Part shown: piece by piece, positions 1-6,233 of the stretch
How positions within the stretch are numbered: position 1 is the first letter of the stretch
Layout of the letters: each line of letters starts with the position of its first letter
From: Bifidobacteriaceae bacterium
GTDB lineage: Bacteria; Actinomycetota; Actinomycetes; Actinomycetales; WQXJ01
DNA length: 8,837 nt
Assembly (NCBI GenBank): GCA_031266115.1
Contig: JAISBQ010000323.1
Coordinates: 1-8,837, forward strand
Reading direction: 5' to 3'
Program-made: the position numbers and the translations under genes
The notes under the pieces: generated by a model
Told to the model about the DNA's origin: nothing
The model's input: the letters and a program-made list of their open reading frames with translations, nothing else
The model's database searches: none

Positions 1-2
1 GT

Positions 3-167
3 GCCGGGCCCCGTGCAGCATCGCCGGTGAGACCACCCGCATTCGGCCCCGTCTACATCGGGGAACCGTCGCCGCTACCGCCGCCACCCAGGTCCCGGCG
101 CCGCGGCGGGCGCCACGCCGCCAACGTCGAACCGGACCTTCAACCGGAGCGGCCTGCGAGCAAGTAG
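3..167 (+). CDS. Possible C-terminal tail of an unidentified protein (5' end outside window)
   Basis: A reading frame is open from the window edge to a TAG at 165-167, giving 54 codons. The product is rich in Pro and Arg, with a PPPP run followed by a basic RSRRRGGRH stretch, and it ends in PERPASK. It ends 47 bp upstream of the trpB start on the same strand, so it could be the preceding gene of a trp cluster. No family is recognisable. A second frame is also open through most of this stretch and GC-rich DNA is often open by chance, so the call rests mainly on position and moderately GC-rich third positions. It may be non-coding. Confidence 0.35.
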   Translation, partial: AGPRAASPVRPPAFGPVYIGEPSPLPPPPRSRRRGGRHAANVEPDLQPERPASK

Positions 168-201
168 GGTGGGGGGCGCCATCGTCCACCGCATGCCACG
201 A

Positions 202-209
202 AGGGGAGG
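202..209 (+). promoter_or_regulatory. Ribosome binding site deciding the trpB GTG start
   Basis: The purine run AGGGGAGG lies 5 nt upstream of the GTG at 215. It is the only good Shine-Dalgarno match near the 5' end of trpB, and the conserved TrpB N-terminus (a YYGEFGG motif at residues 17-23) begins soon after this GTG, so the start is well supported. Confidence 0.75.
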
Positions 210-214
210 CGCGC

Positions 215-1429
215 GTGTCTGCAAAACCGTATCTCAAGCAGTTCCCTGACCCGCAAGGATATTACGGAGAGTTCGGCGGAGCCGCGCTCCCGCCCGATTT
301 GGCCGCAGAAATGACCAAGATTGAGCGCGCCTACCGAACAATCGGTAACTCGCACGATTTCATTGTGCGGCTGCGCGACATCCGTACCCACTTCCAAGGG
401 CGCCCCACGCCGGTCTATTACGCCAAGCGGCTGACCGATGCGGTGGGCGGCGCACGCATCTACCTCAAGCGCGAGGATCTCAACCACACCGGCGCCCACA
501 AGCTCAACCATTGCATGGGAGAGGCGCTATTGGCCTCCTACCTGGGGAAACGCAAGCTGATCGCCGAGACCGGCGCCGGACAGCACGGTGTGGCGCTCGC
601 CACGGCTGCCGCCTATTTCGGGCTGGAGTGCGAGATCTACATGGGCGAGGTCGATATCGCCAAAGAGCATCCCAATGTCATCCGCATGAAGATGCTCGGC
701 GCCACGGTGGTTCCGGTAGGTTTCGGCCAGCGCACCCTCAAGGAGGCCGTGGATGCCGCCTTCGAAGCCTATATGAAGGACCCGGAAACGTCGATGTATG
801 CGATCGGCTCGGTGGTGGGTCCGCATCCGTTCCCGATGATGGTCCGGGATTTCCAGGCCGTGGTGGGCATTGAGGCGCGTGACCAGTTCCACGCGATGAC
901 CGGGCACCTGCCGGACCACGTGGTCGCGTGCGTGGGTGGCGGATCGAACGCGATGGGGATGTTCGCGGGTTTCATCGAGGATCCGGTGGAGTTGTGGGGC
1001 GTGGAACCCCTCGGGCGCGGCACGGGCGAGTTGGGAGACCACGCTGCCTCGCTGCGTTTTGGCCGTCCGGGCCTGATTCATGGCTTCACCACGATGACGT
1101 TGGCGGACGATGACGGGAATCCCGCTGCCGTCCATTCCGTCGCTTCCGGCCTCGACTACCCGGGGGTTGGCCCGGAGCACGCTCACCTGTTCGCCCAGGG
1201 ACGCACCCGCCTGGCCGGGGCCACGGACGAGGATGCGATCCGCGCGTTCTACCGTCTCTCGCGCCTGGAGGGCATCATCCCCGCACTCGAATCGGCCCAC
1301 GCCCTCGCGTTTGCCGCCGAGTTGGCCGAGAGTCACCCGAACGATTCGATCCTCGTCAACCTTTCGGGCCGGGGTGACAAGGACCTCGACTTCGTCTACA
1401 CCACGTACCCGCCGCAGGATTGGGCGTAA
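215..1429 (+). CDS. trpB: Tryptophan synthase beta chain
   Basis: This pyridoxal-phosphate enzyme condenses indole with L-serine to give L-tryptophan, normally as a cytoplasmic complex with the alpha chain TrpA. The 404-residue length is normal for the family. Visible landmarks are the N-terminal YYGEFGG (17-23), the PLP-lysine motif HTGAHK with Lys96, ETGAGQHG with the catalytic Glu118 exactly 22 residues after the lysine as in the Salmonella enzyme, the phosphate-binding GGGSNA (241-246), the SGLDYPGVGP segment (311-320), EGIIPALES (352-360) and the C-terminal LSGRGDKD (383-390). All expected active-site residues are present, so it should be functional. The lysine motif continues KLNHCMGEALLA, where the form KINNALGQALLA is more familiar. 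No trpA follows: the next gene is on the opposite strand, so the alpha chain must lie elsewhere or upstream. Confidence 0.97.
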   Translation: MSAKPYLKQFPDPQGYYGEFGGAALPPDLAAEMTKIERAYRTIGNSHDFIVRLRDIRTHFQGRPTPVYYAKRLTDAVGGARIYLKREDLNHTGAHKLNHCMGEALLASYLGKRKLIAETGAGQHGVALATAAAYFGLECEIYMGEVDIAKEHPNVIRMKMLGATVVPVGFGQRTLKEAVDAAFEAYMKDPETSMYAIGSVVGPHPFPMMVRDFQAVVGIEARDQFHAMTGHLPDHVVACVGGGSNAMGMFAGFIEDPVELWGVEPLGRGTGELGDHAASLRFGRPGLIHGFTTMTLADDDGNPAAVHSVASGLDYPGVGPEHAHLFAQGRTRLAGATDEDAIRAFYRLSRLEGIIPALESAHALAFAAELAESHPNDSILVNLSGRGDKDLDFVYTTYPPQDWA

Positions 1430-1431
1430 AC

Positions 1432-1450
1432 GCGGCCCCTCTCGGGCTGC
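1432..1450. terminator. GC-rich hairpin in the convergent gap between trpB and the FKBP gene
   Basis: GCGGCCC (1432-1438) can pair with GGGCTGC (1444-1450), one pair being a G-T wobble, around a 5-nt CTCTC loop. It begins 3 nt after the trpB stop and lies 18 bp from the stop of the convergent gene, a natural place for a shared terminator. There is no U-tract on the plus strand and only a short GTTT on the minus side, so intrinsic termination would be weak. Position is the main support. Confidence 0.4.
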
Positions 1451-1467
1451 CGACCATCCTTACGGCG

Positions 1468-2421
1468 TCAGTAGGCGCCAAGAATGTCGGTGACGAATAC
1501 CAAGGTGGCTCCGGGCGGGACGGCCTCGTTGCCCGCACCGCCGTAGCCCAACGCCGGCGGCACGATGGTCAGCACCCGGCTGCCCACGGCGTGCCCAACA
1601 ATTCCGTCCCTCCATCCGCCGAGCATGGCGCTAACGGGCAGGGCGGCGGCCGTGGTTTCTGCCCAGTTGGAGGCGAACGGTGTGCCGTCCCACAGCCATC
1701 CGGTGTAGCGCACCACGGCGGTCTGGTCCTCCTCTACCCCGGCCCCCGTGCCCAGGATGAGATCTTGGCTGATCAACTCAGTCGGTGCCTCAGTGTCAGG
1801 GATATCGATTGTTGGTCCGTTCTCGCCATCGGACACTGTGGGCAGTCCTTCGACGGGGGGAACCGGCTCGCCGGACGCCTCGGTTGGCAGCTCTGCCACC
1901 AACTCGACCGTGATCGCGAGGAACCGCCCACCGGTGGGCGTGGGCGACGCGGACTCGCCACTCTCGGCCTCAGCCGAGTAGGTCCCGGGTGTCGCATAGA
2001 TGAGACGGGCACCCTCCTTGAGCCCGACCAGCGCCTCCATCAGCGTGGCCTCGGTGGTGTCGGCGGTGACGACGAGACTCTCCGGTTCCTCCTGTTCGTA
2101 GGTCGAGTCCACCACCGAGCCGTCCTGCCCGTCGAAGACCACGAACTGGAACATGATCGGATCGCCCTCGTCGATCTCGGCGCCGTCCCCCTCCCAGATC
2201 ACGCGGGTGGCGGGTTCCAGCACATCAAGGGGCGGCTCGAACAGCAGGACCGGCACACCGCCATCGTCCTCCTGCCATTCGATCAACGACAGCATCTGCT
2301 GGTCCATCTCCGAGTACTCGGGCATGGGCGCGATGGAGGGGAGGGAATCGCTGGGGCTCCCGCACCCCGCGATGAGCAGCGCCACGCTGGCGGCTGCGGC
2401 GATCTTCGCTGTGAGATTCAT
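1468..2421 (-). CDS. FKBP-type peptidyl-prolyl cis-trans isomerase lipoprotein
   Basis: This is predicted to be an exported, lipid-anchored foldase that isomerises peptidyl-proline bonds. The ATG at 2421 is chosen because GGGAAGG (plus-strand 2427-2433) lies 5 nt upstream and a lipoprotein signal peptide starts there: Lys6, a hydrophobic stretch, and a lipobox ending in Ile-Ala-Gly-Cys20. An in-frame upstream extension to 2472 would bury the signal peptide. The 317-residue product has an acidic linker and a first FKBP-like unit (about 66-178) that is degenerate. The C-terminal unit (about 215-317) is canonical: VRYTGWLWDGTPF (238-249), GGWRDGI (268-274), VGSRVLTIVPPALGYGG (279-295) and a closing LVFVTDIL. 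Tyr239, Trp270, Tyr293 and Phe309 match FKBP pocket positions. It lies 50 bp downstream of the surface-protein gene on the same strand and may share its transcript. Confidence 0.93.
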   Translation of the reverse strand: MNLTAKIAAAASVALLIAGCGSPSDSLPSIAPMPEYSEMDQQMLSLIEWQEDDGGVPVLLFEPPLDVLEPATRVIWEGDGAEIDEGDPIMFQFVVFDGQDGSVVDSTYEQEEPESLVVTADTTEATLMEALVGLKEGARLIYATPGTYSAEAESGESASPTPTGGRFLAITVELVAELPTEASGEPVPPVEGLPTVSDGENGPTIDIPDTEAPTELISQDLILGTGAGVEEDQTAVVRYTGWLWDGTPFASNWAETTAAALPVSAMLGGWRDGIVGHAVGSRVLTIVPPALGYGGAGNEAVPPGATLVFVTDILGAY

Positions 2422-2471
2422 GTGTACCTTCCCTATCGCCACCGTCCTCGACGATGCCGGCCCGCGCCTCA

Positions 2472-5400
2472 TCAGCGCACCTGGAGTTTCTTGGAAATGG
2501 TGGCCGTCTTAGCAGCGATTGTTGCGCTGCCCCGGTAGGCCACGGTGACGGTGTAGGTGCCCTTCGGGAGCTTCGGGAGTTTGAGGGTCGCCTTGCCTTT
2601 GGACTTCGCCGCGAGCGTGTAAGTCTTGGTCTTCACCGTCTTGGATCCCTTCTTGACGGTGACCTTGATCTTGCCCGTGGGCTTGGCGATGCCCTTCGCC
2701 TTGAGGGTGATCCTGATCTGCGCGGCCTTAGTCCGGACGACCTTGGCCGCCGCGAGCTTGGCCGTGAGCGCCGGCTTGACCTTAGCGGGCGGATTGACGG
2801 CCGGAGGGCCGGTTGCCGGCGGCGGGGTGACGGCCGGCGGGGTGGTTGTTGGCGGGGTGGTTGGATCGTTGCCCTGCCCAGGTGGGGTACCACCACCGCC
2901 GGGCGGCGCCGTCACTGTGATGCTCACAGTCGTGGTCACCCTCGTGCCGCTCGTCCCGTTGTATGTCGCGGTAAGCGTCACGGTGTGCGTCCCGGCCGCG
3001 AGACCAGCGGCGGGCCGTACCTGGAATCCCGTCGTGTTCGTCGCACCGGAAGGTATCGACACCGGGCCCGTCCCCGTCACCGCGAACACGGCGGGATCCG
3101 AAGAAACCACCGAGCTGACCGCCAAATCTCTGTTGCCTGTGCTTTGCAGCACAACGCCCTGCGCCGCGGGCTGCGCACCACCGGCGGCCATCGCCGCGAA
3201 CGCGGGCACCGACATTACTAGCACGCGAGTTTCAGGCGGAGGGAGCGGCGCCGCCGTTACGACGATGCTGACCGTTGTGGTCGCCGTGGTGCCGCTGGTT
3301 CCGTCATATGTGGCCGTCAATGTCACCGTATGGGTTCCCGCTGCCAGGGCCGCCGCGGGCCGCACGCGGAACCCCGTGGTGTTCGTCGCGCCGGACGGTA
3401 TCGACACAGGGCCAGTCCCGGTCACCGAGAACACGTCTGGGTCCGACGAAGCCACGAGGCTCACCGCCAACGCACCGCTTCCGGTGTTCCGCAACACCAC
3501 ATCCTGAGCAGCAGGCTGCGGGTCGCCTTCCACGATCGGCGCGAACATCGGCATCGACATACTCAGCACCCGAGTCTCTGGCGGAGGCGTGGACCCCGCT
3601 GTCACCGTGATGCTCACGGTCGCCGTCGCGGTGGTCCCGCTGGTCCCGTCATAGGTGGCCGTCAACGTCGCGGTGTGTGTCCCCACCGCCAACCCGGCCG
3701 CGGGCCGCACCTGGAACCATGCCGCGCTCGTCACACCGCCGGGTATCGATACCGGACCAGTCCCCGTCACCGCGAACACGGCCGGGGCCGACGAGGTGAC
3801 TGAGCTGACCGACAACTCCCCACTACCTGTGCTTCGCAACACCACACCCTGCGCCGCCGGCTGCGGGTCACCCTCGACGATCGACGCGAACGCTGGCACA
3901 GACAGACTAAGCACCCGAGTCTCCGGTGGAGGCGTCGACCCCGCCGTCACCACGATGCTCACGGTCGCCGTCGCCGTGGTCCCGCCGGTCCCGTCATAGG
4001 TGGCTGTCAAGGTCGCTGTGTGGGTCCCCACCGCCAACCCGGCCGCCGGCCGCACCTGGAACCCAGTCGAATTGGTCGCGCCACCGGCCACCGACACCGG
4101 CCCGCCACCCGTCACAGCGAACACCGCGGGAGCCGAGGACACCACCGAGCTGACCGCCAGGGCCCCTGTGCCGGTGTTCTGCAACACCACACCTTGTGCT
4201 GCCGGCTGCGGGTCACCCTCGGTGATCGACGCGAATGCCGGCGCGGCGACGCTCAACACCCGTGTTTCGGCGCCCACCTCGCTGACTGTCGGGTCCCCGC
4301 TGGTGCGGTAGGCCACGTTGTAGGTCTTGGTCCCCGCCGACCCATCCACCACGACGGTGTACTGCTCGGTGCCGGTCAGCGAGTGCGGGAGGTACAGGTA
4401 CACCGTGGAATCGCCAGGGTGGTTGGCCGAGATGTGGAAGTCTCCCGTTCCGGTGACCTGCACGGAGGTCACGCCCACGGCCGGGACCCGCGCGACCGCA
4501 ACGGCGGCGCTGCCCGAGGCACCCCCGGTGATCGGCGCGGCGGGACCGCTGGTCCCGGTGATCTTGGCGCTCCCACCTCGCACGGACAGCGTTCCGGGGG
4601 CACCGTCGGTTCCTGGCGTGGTGGGCCCCGAGGCCCTGCCGCCGCGGCCACCGCCGATGGCCGGGCTGCCGTCGGAACCGGCCGTCGCCGTCATCGTCCC
4701 CCCGGTCACAACAACCGCGCCGCCCGCACCACCTGGGGAGTCATACCCGTAGTCCGCGATGACCCCCTCCTCGCCCGCAGCCCCGCCGATGGCGGCACCG
4801 GACCCGGACGTACTTGCCTGCACTTCGCCACCGCTGACGGTGACGCTGCACCCATTGCCGTAAACCCCACCGCCGATGGCGGCTCCCGGCCCCGTCCCGT
4901 GTGTCGCCACCAGCGTTCCTCCAGCGACGGTCAGACTGCCGCAGGTCGCGGCCGCGCCGCCGATGATGGTGGGCGGTTGGGCCTGTGGATCGACGTTGAC
5001 CGCCTTTCCATCGCCCCCGATGCCGGAGGCCTTCCCCGTGCCCTGCACGGCCAGTATTCCTGTCGAGGCCGCCGCCACGGCGACGGTCGCGCCCGCGGCA
5101 ATCCCCAAGCCCGGATACTCGGTGGTGCCGGTCAGCGTGCTCGTGCCGGTCAAGGTCAACGTGGTCGAACCGCTGGTCACCCCAATGGCCGCGCCCACCG
5201 CCGTGGCCCCGACGGTGGCGTTGTTCAGGGTCACGGCCACCCCGGCGCCGCTGATCACCACGTTGCGGGTGGTGGTCGCGCCCGTCAGGGTCGCTGGTCC
5301 TAAGGAGACGATGATGGTATTCCCAGCAAACGCGAAGATGCCGCCACTGCTACTGGCGGCGGCAGCCAGCGCGGCATCGCTCGCACCGAGATCGATATCG

Positions 5401-5504
5401 CCCGGCGCCGCGTGGGCCACCGGAACGCCGATCAGGCACCCCATGGCGAGTGCCGCCGAGGCCGCGCCGGCGACCAATCCAGTCGCTGATCTGCTGACAC
5501 GCAC
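2472..5504 (-). CDS. Large secreted surface protein: beta-helix-like region, four 115-residue Ig-like repeats, basic C-terminal domain
   Basis: Predicted extracellular or wall-associated protein of 1010 residues; substrate and partner are unknown. The GTG at 5504 is preferred because GGAAGGG lies 8 nt upstream and a Sec signal peptide begins there (MRVSRSATG, a hydrophobic core, probable cleavage after AHA near residue 32). Residues about 33-370 are rich in Gly, Ala, Thr and Val, with recurring VTVSGG and AAIGGG motifs about every 30 residues, suggesting a right-handed beta-helix. Four repeats of 115 residues start at ETRVL (residues 413, 528, 643, 758) and resemble the Ig-like units of 'choice-of-anchor D' proteins. 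A Pro/Thr/Gly linker (about 867-907) leads to a Lys-rich Ig-like domain (908-1010) ending LQVR. There is no LPXTG motif or C-terminal membrane helix, so attachment, if any, is non-covalent. The mature part has only two cysteines (188 and 219). Confidence 0.87.
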   Translation of the reverse strand: MRVSRSATGLVAGAASAALAMGCLIGVPVAHAAPGDIDLGASDAALAAAASSSGGIFAFAGNTIIVSLGPATLTGATTTRNVVISGAGVAVTLNNATVGATAVGAAIGVTSGSTTLTLTGTSTLTGTTEYPGLGIAAGATVAVAAASTGILAVQGTGKASGIGGDGKAVNVDPQAQPPTIIGGAAATCGSLTVAGGTLVATHGTGPGAAIGGGVYGNGCSVTVSGGEVQASTSGSGAAIGGAAGEEGVIADYGYDSPGGAGGAVVVTGGTMTATAGSDGSPAIGGGRGGRASGPTTPGTDGAPGTLSVRGGSAKITGTSGPAAPITGGASGSAAVAVARVPAVGVTSVQVTGTGDFHISANHPGDSTVYLYLPHSLTGTEQYTVVVDGSAGTKTYNVAYRTSGDPTVSEVGAETRVLSVAAPAFASITEGDPQPAAQGVVLQNTGTGALAVSSVVSSAPAVFAVTGGGPVSVAGGATNSTGFQVRPAAGLAVGTHTATLTATYDGTGGTTATATVSIVVTAGSTPPPETRVLSLSVPAFASIVEGDPQPAAQGVVLRSTGSGELSVSSVTSSAPAVFAVTGTGPVSIPGGVTSAAWFQVRPAAGLAVGTHTATLTATYDGTSGTTATATVSITVTAGSTPPPETRVLSMSMPMFAPIVEGDPQPAAQDVVLRNTGSGALAVSLVASSDPDVFSVTGTGPVSIPSGATNTTGFRVRPAAALAAGTHTVTLTATYDGTSGTTATTTVSIVVTAAPLPPPETRVLVMSVPAFAAMAAGGAQPAAQGVVLQSTGNRDLAVSSVVSSDPAVFAVTGTGPVSIPSGATNTTGFQVRPAAGLAAGTHTVTLTATYNGTSGTRVTTTVSITVTAPPGGGGTPPGQGNDPTTPPTTTPPAVTPPPATGPPAVNPPAKVKPALTAKLAAAKVVRTKAAQIRITLKAKGIAKPTGKIKVTVKKGSKTVKTKTYTLAAKSKGKATLKLPKLPKGTYTVTVAYRGSATIAAKTATISKKLQVR
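2907..4268 (-). repeat. Four in-frame tandem repeats of 345 bp within the surface-protein gene
   Basis: The repeat boundaries, marked by the ETRVL codons, fall at 4268, 3923, 3578 and 3233 on the minus strand. Each step is exactly 345 bp (115 codons), and the last unit ends near 2907. Shared landmarks within each unit are QPAAQ, VFAVTGTGPVSIP (or a close variant), FQVRPAAGLA, GTHT-TLTATY and TVSI-VTA. The first two inter-unit linkers are AGSTPPP and the third is AAPLPPP. The last unit is most divergent at its start: EGDPQP has become AGGAQP. Near-identity with no length change suggests recent duplication or gene conversion. Confidence 0.95.
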
Positions 5505-5818
5505 TGTTGTCACCCTTCCATGGTTGAGTAAGGCGCTGGAATTCCGGCTAGCCGAGCCATTGAGCGGCAACACCGCCCTCAACGCACCGGCCCCCTTGGG
5601 GAGCGAACGCGGAAACCCGGTCAATCCTAGCCCTGGTCCAGGTCGTCACCGGAGTGAATGGGTGAAGGGGCTGTCCGGTGTGGGGCCCGTGGCGGGCCGT
5701 GGGGCGTGATGTGGGGCGTGATGTGGGGCGTGGCCCGGCCGGCGAACCACCCAGCGCATACCCTCGACGCCCCGGAGTCGCGTAGCAAGGCTTGTGTCGA
5801 TACGAGTAAGGTGTAGAC
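5505..5818. other. Intergenic region between the divergent surface-protein and antitoxin genes
   Basis: These 314 bp contain no convincing gene. They hold the surface-protein ribosome binding site (GGAAGGG, plus-strand 5513-5519) and a -10-like TAGGAT on the minus strand (5624-5629) with only a poor -35. There is also a perfect 6-bp inverted repeat GGCCCG/CGGGCC with a 3-nt loop (5684-5698), a 12-bp tandem repeat (5699-5732) and the antitoxin operator (from 5812). A possible antitoxin ribosome binding site, AAGGTG, lies at 5808-5813 and overlaps the operator. Open frames through here have repeat-derived composition (Thr-Pro-His-Ile) and no starts or family resemblance. Confidence 0.6.
5699..5732. 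repeat. 12-bp tandem repeat, about 2.8 copies
   Basis: The unit GTGGGGCGTGAT occurs at 5699-5710 and 5711-5722 without a mismatch. A third copy (5723-5732) matches the first 10 bases and then diverges. It directly follows the GGCCCG/CGGGCC inverted repeat. It may be simple slippage, or iterated binding sites in the divergent intergenic region; the sequence does not decide. Confidence 0.88.
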
Positions 5819-5827
5819 ATGTCTACA
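5812..5827. promoter_or_regulatory. Perfect 16-bp palindrome over the antitoxin start codon, probable autoregulatory operator
   Basis: TGTAGACATGTCTACA is a perfect two-fold palindrome of 16 bp, and its centre lies inside the ATG (5819-5821) of the antitoxin gene. Ribbon-helix-helix antitoxins bind such palindromes as dimers and repress their own operon. A site covering the start codon and part of the ribosome binding region would block initiation or elongation, and the mRNA could form the same hairpin. That this antitoxin binds here is inference from family behaviour and position. Confidence 0.72.
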
Positions 5828-6052
5828 GGTGTTCTCAGCGTCCGCCTTCCCCACGACATCAAGGCCCGCCTCGATACCCTTGCCTCGTCCACCGGACGGC
5901 CTGCCGCGTTCTACGTTCGCCAAGCGGTAACCCAACACTTGGCAGATCTCGAATACGCCTACGCGCTTCGCTCCGAAGCCGAAGCAATCCGCCGGGGAGA
6001 GGTCCCTGCTCGCCCTCTCGAAGACGTGGCCGCTGACCTCGGTCTCGACTGA
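5819..6052 (+). CDS. RelB-type ribbon-helix-helix antitoxin, orphaned
   Basis: This 77-residue protein would bind DNA through its N-terminus and neutralise a RelE-type ribosome-dependent mRNA nuclease through its C-terminus. The N-terminal strand LSVRLP (6-11) is followed by two helices (about 12-24 and 27-45, with GRPAAFYVRQAV between and into the second), the usual arrangement of a ribbon-helix-helix fold. A charged linker leads to the C-terminal RRGEVPARPLEDVAADLGL, typical of the toxin-binding segment in RelB-family proteins. Length and architecture are normal and no damage is visible. The ATG sits in a 16-bp palindrome, and AAGGTG 5 nt upstream is a possible ribosome binding site. The cognate toxin directly downstream is truncated, so this may serve as a solitary repressor or as an antidote to a related toxin elsewhere. 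Confidence 0.9.
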   Translation: MSTGVLSVRLPHDIKARLDTLASSTGRPAAFYVRQAVTQHLADLEYAYALRSEAEAIRRGEVPARPLEDVAADLGLD

Positions 6053-6054
6053 GC

Positions 6055-6177
6055 GGACCCTTGGCCGGCCTGTGGCGCTACCGCGTGGGCAGTTACCGCG
6101 TCATCCTTGATATCAACCGCAGCCGGGTCGTCATACTCGCTCTCGACGTCGGACATCGCAGTCGCATCTACTACTGA
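6055..6177 (+). pseudogene. C-terminal half of a RelE-type toxin, 5' end deleted
   Basis: Two bases after the antitoxin stop, an open frame encodes GPLAGLWRYRVGSYRVI and continues to VVILALDVGHRSRIYY before TGA at 6175-6177. This is the C-terminal half of RelE-family toxins, whose typical form has PL-G-L-G-WRYRVGDYRV and then a GHR-IY ending. Only 40 residues remain where the family usually has about 85. The N-terminal helices and any start codon with a ribosome binding site are missing; TTG at 6061 is the only nearby candidate. In intact operons the toxin start overlaps or adjoins the antitoxin stop, so a deletion appears to have removed the region from that junction to mid-gene. The remaining codons show no frameshift or stop, suggesting a fairly recent loss. 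Confidence 0.87.
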
Positions 6178-6233
6178 ACAGTCCTGCGCTGAACAGTCCA
6201 TCACTGAACAATCTCGCGCTGGACAATCTCGCA
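6174..6233. repeat. Four tandem 15-bp repeats starting at the toxin-remnant stop codon
   Basis: The units are CTGAACAGTCCTGCG, CTGAACAGTCCATCA, CTGAACAATCTCGCG and CTGGACAATCTCGCA, contiguous at 6174, 6189, 6204 and 6219. The first unit contains the TGA that ends the RelE remnant. The core CTGAACA(A/G)TC is conserved while the last five bases vary. Because 15 is a multiple of three, open frames produce five-residue repeats; the minus strand can read AGLFS-like units similar in form to pentapeptide repeats. No start or ribosome binding site supports translation, so it is annotated as a DNA repeat only. Confidence 0.95.

Noticed and set aside
168..190. Possible attenuator stem (GGTGG with CCACC) before trpB
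   Set aside because: The stem is only 5 bp, there is no leader peptide with Trp codons and no alternative stem or T-run.
527..1336. Long minus-strand open frame opposite trpB
   Set aside because: It is a shadow of a well-supported gene: no ribosome binding site, no recognisable domain and His/Arg-rich composition typical of antisense frames in GC-rich DNA.
2626..5303. Several long plus-strand open frames opposite the surface-protein gene
   Set aside because: The minus-strand product has a signal peptide, ordered repeats and a good ribosome binding site. The plus-strand frames mirror its repeat periodicity and have no independent support.
5690..5815. Transposon or attachment-site scar near the toxin-antitoxin relic
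   Set aside because: No terminal inverted repeats, target duplications, tRNA end or transposase fragment were found on either side.
6174..6233. Tandem repeats considered as a CRISPR array
   Set aside because: Units are 15 bp, contiguous and without separate spacers, and no cas gene is nearby.
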